From Streptomyces violens (lineage in GTDB: Bacteria; Actinomycetota; Actinomycetes; Streptomycetales; Streptomycetaceae): DNA of 64,000 nt. The stretch spans positions 136,452 to 200,451 of the forward strand of contig NZ_JOBH01000019.1 in NCBI RefSeq assembly GCF_000717745.1. The letters run 5' to 3'. Shown here piece after piece: positions 60,872-64,000 of this stretch (position 1 is the stretch's first letter; the number at the start of each line of letters is the position of its first letter). Under the pieces are notes generated by a model. It was not told the origin of the DNA. It saw only the letters and a program-made list of their open reading frames with translations, and searched no databases. A program made the translations under genes and the position numbers.

Positions 60872-61958
60872 CGAAGAAGCCGGTCTGCCCGCGACCCTCG
60901 CGGCGCTGCGGAGCCAGACCGCTCCACCGGACCGCGTCATCGTCATCGACGACGCCTCGACGGACCGTACGGCGGACGTCGCCGCATCACACGACGTAAC
61001 TGTCCTGCGCCCGCCCCGCCAACTCGGCAGCAAGGCCAGAGCGCAGAATTACGCACTGCCGCACTGCGATACGGACCTGATCCTCGCGGTCGACGCCGAC
61101 ACGGTCCTCGCGCCGGACTACATCGAGCGCGTCATCCCAGCCTTCGCCGACCCCACGGTCGCCGTGGCCGCCGGCAACGTCCAGACCCGCCACACCCGCA
61201 CCCTCTGGGAGCGCGGCCGCTCCACGGAATACCTCTTCGGCTTCCACTTCCACCGACCCATCCAGGCCCTCGCGGGCAGCCCCATGGTCTGTTCCGGATG
61301 CTGCTCGGTCTTCCGCCGCACCGACCTGATGGACTTCGGCGGCTTTCCCGAACGCACCATCGTCGAGGACATGGACTTCACCTGGTCCCAACAGATCCAG
61401 GGCAGACGGGCGCGCTACGTCCCCGACGCCCTGGCTTGGGCGGCCGACCCGGAGACCCTCACCTACCTCCGAAAACAGGTCTGGCGCTGGATGGCCGGCT
61501 TCTGCCAGAACGTCCGCCTCCATCTCGGCGCCCTCATCACCCGCAAGCCACTGCTCGCCGTCTGGGTGCTGCTCGCCCTCCTGGAGATCCTCACCGCTCC
61601 ACTCTGGTGGGCCACGCCCTTCGTAGTGGCCGCGACGACCGATCAATCACTGGGCACATCTCTCGCATGGTGGGCCGGCGCCGAACTCCTCCTGACCACC
61701 CCGCCCTTGCTCTACGCCGTCCGCAGACGCCGCCTCCGCCTCGCCAGCGTCCTCATCAACCTCCCCTGCGTCTACGCCACCAAAATCGTCAACCTCATCT
61801 ACGCCTGGAAGGCCCTCTTCGTAGAACTACTCCTGGTCCCCCTCGGATTCTCTTCAGGCCTGACCATCTACGAAAAGGGCCGCGCCGACACCCCACCCGG
61901 CCAGCCAACTCCCGTACTGCCGACCCGATCCGCCCCGAAGCCCTGGCCCGTCATCTGA
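60837..61958 (+). CDS. GT2-family processive membrane glycosyltransferase
   Basis: 373 residues, ATG 60837 with GGGGGAGTAGGA upstream. GT-A domain: TAIVPAHNEEAGLPATLAAL, VIDDASTD, the DxD as DADT, the acceptor-site Asp in TIVEDMDFTW and the QxxRW motif as QVWRW. Then 3-4 TM helices (LLAVWVLLALLEILTAPLWW, LLTTPPLLYAVRR). This set of motifs is typical of processive synthases for beta-linked polymers such as poly-GlcNAc, cellulose-like or hyaluronan-like chains. No deacetylase or modifying gene is adjacent, so the polymer is unknown. Confidence 0.9.
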   Translation: MYSVTAIVPAHNEEAGLPATLAALRSQTAPPDRVIVIDDASTDRTADVAASHDVTVLRPPRQLGSKARAQNYALPHCDTDLILAVDADTVLAPDYIERVIPAFADPTVAVAAGNVQTRHTRTLWERGRSTEYLFGFHFHRPIQALAGSPMVCSGCCSVFRRTDLMDFGGFPERTIVEDMDFTWSQQIQGRRARYVPDALAWAADPETLTYLRKQVWRWMAGFCQNVRLHLGALITRKPLLAVWVLLALLEILTAPLWWATPFVVAATTDQSLGTSLAWWAGAELLLTTPPLLYAVRRRRLRLASVLINLPCVYATKIVNLIYAWKALFVELLLVPLGFSSGLTIYEKGRADTPPGQPTPVLPTRSAPKPWPVI

Positions 61959-62008
61959 CCTCACCCGAGATACACTGCCCGGCTCCACCCTGACTGGAGG
62001 TCATCTGA

Positions 62009-62536
62009 GTGTTCCCCGCACGGGTGCTTGCCGGTGCTTCGTTGGCTCTGGCGATTCTCGCTCTATCCGGCTGCTCTTCCCCCTGGGGCTGCACCGACAC
62101 GACGGCGGAGCGCGGTGAGGCCGGTGTCAGGGTGCAGGTCGAGGACACGTCCGGGCGGTCTCTCGGCGTTACCGCCGAGGTCGTTGACTGGCGCCTTGAG
62201 CCCCACCCGCAGGTGCCGTCCGAAGGTGACAAGGTCTACTTCCACTACCGCTTTGGCGGCGCCGACGAGATATCCGGCCCTGCAGTGGACGCCTGCGCGG
62301 TCGATAGGGAGCGCGTGGCGTTGGGGTGTAAGACGGTCTATTCGTCCGAGGCGTTCGGGCCGGACGGTGACCTCACGGGCGACGACTGGCTCACCGTCGA
62401 GCACCCTGAGCAGGTTGCTGGAGTGCTGTTGATCCCCAATGACCAGTCCTACGACAGACGAACCTGCGAGCAGGACAGCAAGGACGGTGGCGGGACGCAT
62501 CCTCCGGAACCAGCCGGTGTGGGGGACCAACTGTAA
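62009..62536 (+). CDS. lipoprotein of unknown function
   Basis: 175 residues, GTG 62009 with GGAGG seven bases upstream. The signal peptide ends in lipobox LALSGC with Cys22, so it is lipid-anchored at the outer face of the membrane. The mature part has five Cys (WGCTD, DACAV, LGCKT, RRTCEQ) and beta-strand-like stretches (GVRVQVEDTSGRSLGV, VYFHYRFGG). No family recognised. It is 50 bp downstream of the glycosyltransferase on the same strand and may belong to that transcript. Confidence 0.82.
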   Translation: MFPARVLAGASLALAILALSGCSSPWGCTDTTAERGEAGVRVQVEDTSGRSLGVTAEVVDWRLEPHPQVPSEGDKVYFHYRFGGADEISGPAVDACAVDRERVALGCKTVYSSEAFGPDGDLTGDDWLTVEHPEQVAGVLLIPNDQSYDRRTCEQDSKDGGGTHPPEPAGVGDQL

Positions 62537-62611
62537 GCCGTCATTTCAGTTGGTGAGCCGGCGGTGGCATATGAGGACCGCGGCGATGTCATGGCCCCTC
62601 GGCGGGTGGCT

Positions 62612-63958
62612 TCAGCCGGCCGTGGTGTCCAGGACCGCCCCCGCATCGCGCCTAGCCGGCGGGCGAATGCCGAGCTCTGCCGTCGGGACCTTGAAGGTCT
62701 CCCGCAGGCCCCAGGCGCAGAGCGACAGGACGAGTGCCGCTGCCGCGGAGTAGAGACCGACGCCGATCGGGTTGCCGTCGAAGGCGATGAAGAGAGCCGT
62801 AGCGGTGGTGGCCGCTGTGCCGCCGCCCAGTGCCGCACCGGTTTGGTACGTAGCGGAAATGGAGGAGTAGCGGGTGGCGCTCGCGAACTGTTCGCCCAGG
62901 AAAGCCGGGATGCAGCCCTGGGGAGCGGCCATGAGTACGTTCACCAGTATGTAGGCGACGGTCGCCAGGGCCAGGATGTGCCCGTCCACCATGGGGAAGT
63001 AGGCGAAGAAGAACGCACCGTAGACAAGGGTGCCGAGGATGACGACGGGCTTGCGGCCGATCTTGTCAGAGAGGAGGGCCATGACCGGAACGGCGAGGGT
63101 GAAGGCGACGGAACCTGCCACCTGCAACAGCAACGACTCGGTGTGGCTGTAGCCGAGTTCCTCGGCGTAGGTCACGGTGAAGATCGTGCCGATGTAGGCC
63201 AGGGTGTTGTAGCCGAAGGCCACGCCGATAGCGAGCAGCATCTGGCGCGGGTGCCGCTTGATGGACTCCAGGATCGGCACCCGGGGAGCGTGCTCGGTGC
63301 GGCGCTCCTCCCGGGGCATGCGACTGCGGGCCACGACACCCGCCAGGACCAGCAGGCCGCCCAGCCAGAACGGCACGCGCCAGGCCCAGTTCTGTAGCTG
63401 GTCCTCCGGCAGCAGGGTGATCAAGGTGAACACGCCAGTTCCGAGGAGGCTGCCGATGCCGATGCCGGCACTCGTGAAGCTGCCCCACAGGCCGCGGCGG
63501 TTCTCCGGAGCGTTCTCGATGCCGAAGAGGGAGGCACCGCCCCACTCGCCGCCGGCTGCGAAGCCCTGGACGAGGCGGAGGACGACGAGCATGACCGGCG
63601 CGGCGACGCCCACGGTGCGGTAGTCGGGTAGACAGCCGATGAGGAAGGTACTGGCACCCATGATCAGGAGTGTGAGCACGAGCATGGCCTTGCGCCCGAT
63701 CCGGTCGCCGAAGTGGCCGATGACGATGCCACCGAGGGGGCGGGCGATAAAGCCACTACCGAAGGCGGCGAAGGCCACGAGAGTGCCCAGCGCGGGATCG
63801 AAGCTGGGGAAGAAGAGGCTCGGGAAGACAAGCGCGGCGGCGAGGCCATAAATGATGAAGTCGTAGAACTCCAGCGCTGTTCCGAACCCGGAGATGAAAA
63901 AGGTACGCGTGGCCGTGGCGACCTGAGCCTTCATGCTCGGTCTGACGGTCTCCGTCAT
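62612..63958 (-). CDS. MHS-family MFS transporter
   Basis: 448 residues, ATG 63956-63958 with GGAAGGAC upstream. Twelve TM helices with the MHS signature set: FISGFGTALEFYDFIIYGLAAAL, FIARPLGGIVIGHFGDRIGRK, FAAGGEWGGASLF, and QFASATRYSSISATYQTGAALGGG. The YSSISATYQ element is typical of the shikimate/alpha-ketoglutarate/aromatic-acid group. It is a proton symporter for an organic acid. No partner gene is visible before the window ends. Confidence 0.93.
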   Translation of the reverse strand: MTETVRPSMKAQVATATRTFFISGFGTALEFYDFIIYGLAAALVFPSLFFPSFDPALGTLVAFAAFGSGFIARPLGGIVIGHFGDRIGRKAMLVLTLLIMGASTFLIGCLPDYRTVGVAAPVMLVVLRLVQGFAAGGEWGGASLFGIENAPENRRGLWGSFTSAGIGIGSLLGTGVFTLITLLPEDQLQNWAWRVPFWLGGLLVLAGVVARSRMPREERRTEHAPRVPILESIKRHPRQMLLAIGVAFGYNTLAYIGTIFTVTYAEELGYSHTESLLLQVAGSVAFTLAVPVMALLSDKIGRKPVVILGTLVYGAFFFAYFPMVDGHILALATVAYILVNVLMAAPQGCIPAFLGEQFASATRYSSISATYQTGAALGGGTAATTATALFIAFDGNPIGVGLYSAAAALVLSLCAWGLRETFKVPTAELGIRPPARRDAGAVLDTTAG

Positions 63959-64000
63959 GGCAGGTCCTTCCAGGGACGGGGGAGGGAGGGTGGTGAGGGG

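Overview
The window looks like a chromosomal segment of a Streptomyces-type actinomycete. The evidence is very high GC with strong third-position GC bias, frequent GTG and TTG starts, purine-rich ribosome binding sites (AGGAGG/GGAGG), many regulator families (TetR, LysR, GntR, LacI, AraC, XRE) and many gene families typical of the genus. It is an accessory, catabolism-rich region with one natural-product locus. I saw no rRNA, tRNA, CRISPR, IS element or phage genes.

Layout. 1-3.1 kb: start of a LysR regulator cut by the window edge, a secreted esterase, a TetR regulator and a divergent nitroreductase sharing palindromic operators. 3.1-8.2 kb: a minus-strand catabolic operon (MHS symporter, split transketolase N and C subunits, SDR) with a divergent GntR regulator and dyad operators. 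8.2-12.7 kb: a large PAS/GAF/SpoIIE-phosphatase/ATPase sensor and an ion-channel-like NAD-binding protein. 13.2-16.7 kb: DctA transporter, LysR regulator and a tartrate/D-malate dehydrogenase, which together suit C4-dicarboxylate use. 16.9-22.1 kb: a lysine-rich-tailed membrane protein and a giant (1,550 aa) P-type ATPase. 22.2-27.2 kb: a squalene/phytoene-synthase-like gene, then an unusual set: a histidine ammonia-lyase-like protein with altered catalytic residues, a divergent MFS transporter and an inositol-monophosphatase-like protein lacking metal ligands. A remnant of the last gene lies beyond the lyase gene.

27.2-36.3 kb: GNAT protein, phytanoyl-CoA-dioxygenase-like protein with divergent LacI, AhpD-like protein, RlmA-type rRNA methyltransferase, and a hydrolase/Baeyer-Villiger monooxygenase pair facing an AraC regulator. 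36.4-41.7 kb: secreted lamin-tail protein behind a PHO-box-like promoter, S33 peptidase with an N-terminally short XRE/MmyB regulator, a ROK kinase broken by an in-frame TAG, a PPOX-fold flavoprotein, and TetR with a divergent DMT transporter. 42.7-46.2 kb: LacI, Gfo/Idh/MocA oxidoreductase and sugar isomerase. 46.5-48.0 kb: long-form argG with an apparently leaderless promoter. 48.1-52.1 kb: a tightly coupled cassette of XRE regulator, ImmA/IrrE protease, multi-pass membrane protein and exported amidase.

52.9-57.9 kb: the most notable locus, a four-gene translationally coupled operon. It encodes an A-T-TE NRPS-like quinone synthetase, a reductase, a SnoaL/NTF2-like dehydratase and a RutE-like nitroreductase. 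The order matches bacterial p-terphenyl (terferol/echoside type) biosynthesis. 58-64 kb: SDR and GH5 endoglycoceramidase-like enzyme, a 26-bp triple repeat ending in a DnaA-box-like sequence, a small membrane peptide plus GT2 glycosyltransferase, a lipoprotein and a second MHS-type transporter.

Short in-frame or promoter-proximal tandem repeats (6-26 bp) recur across the window.
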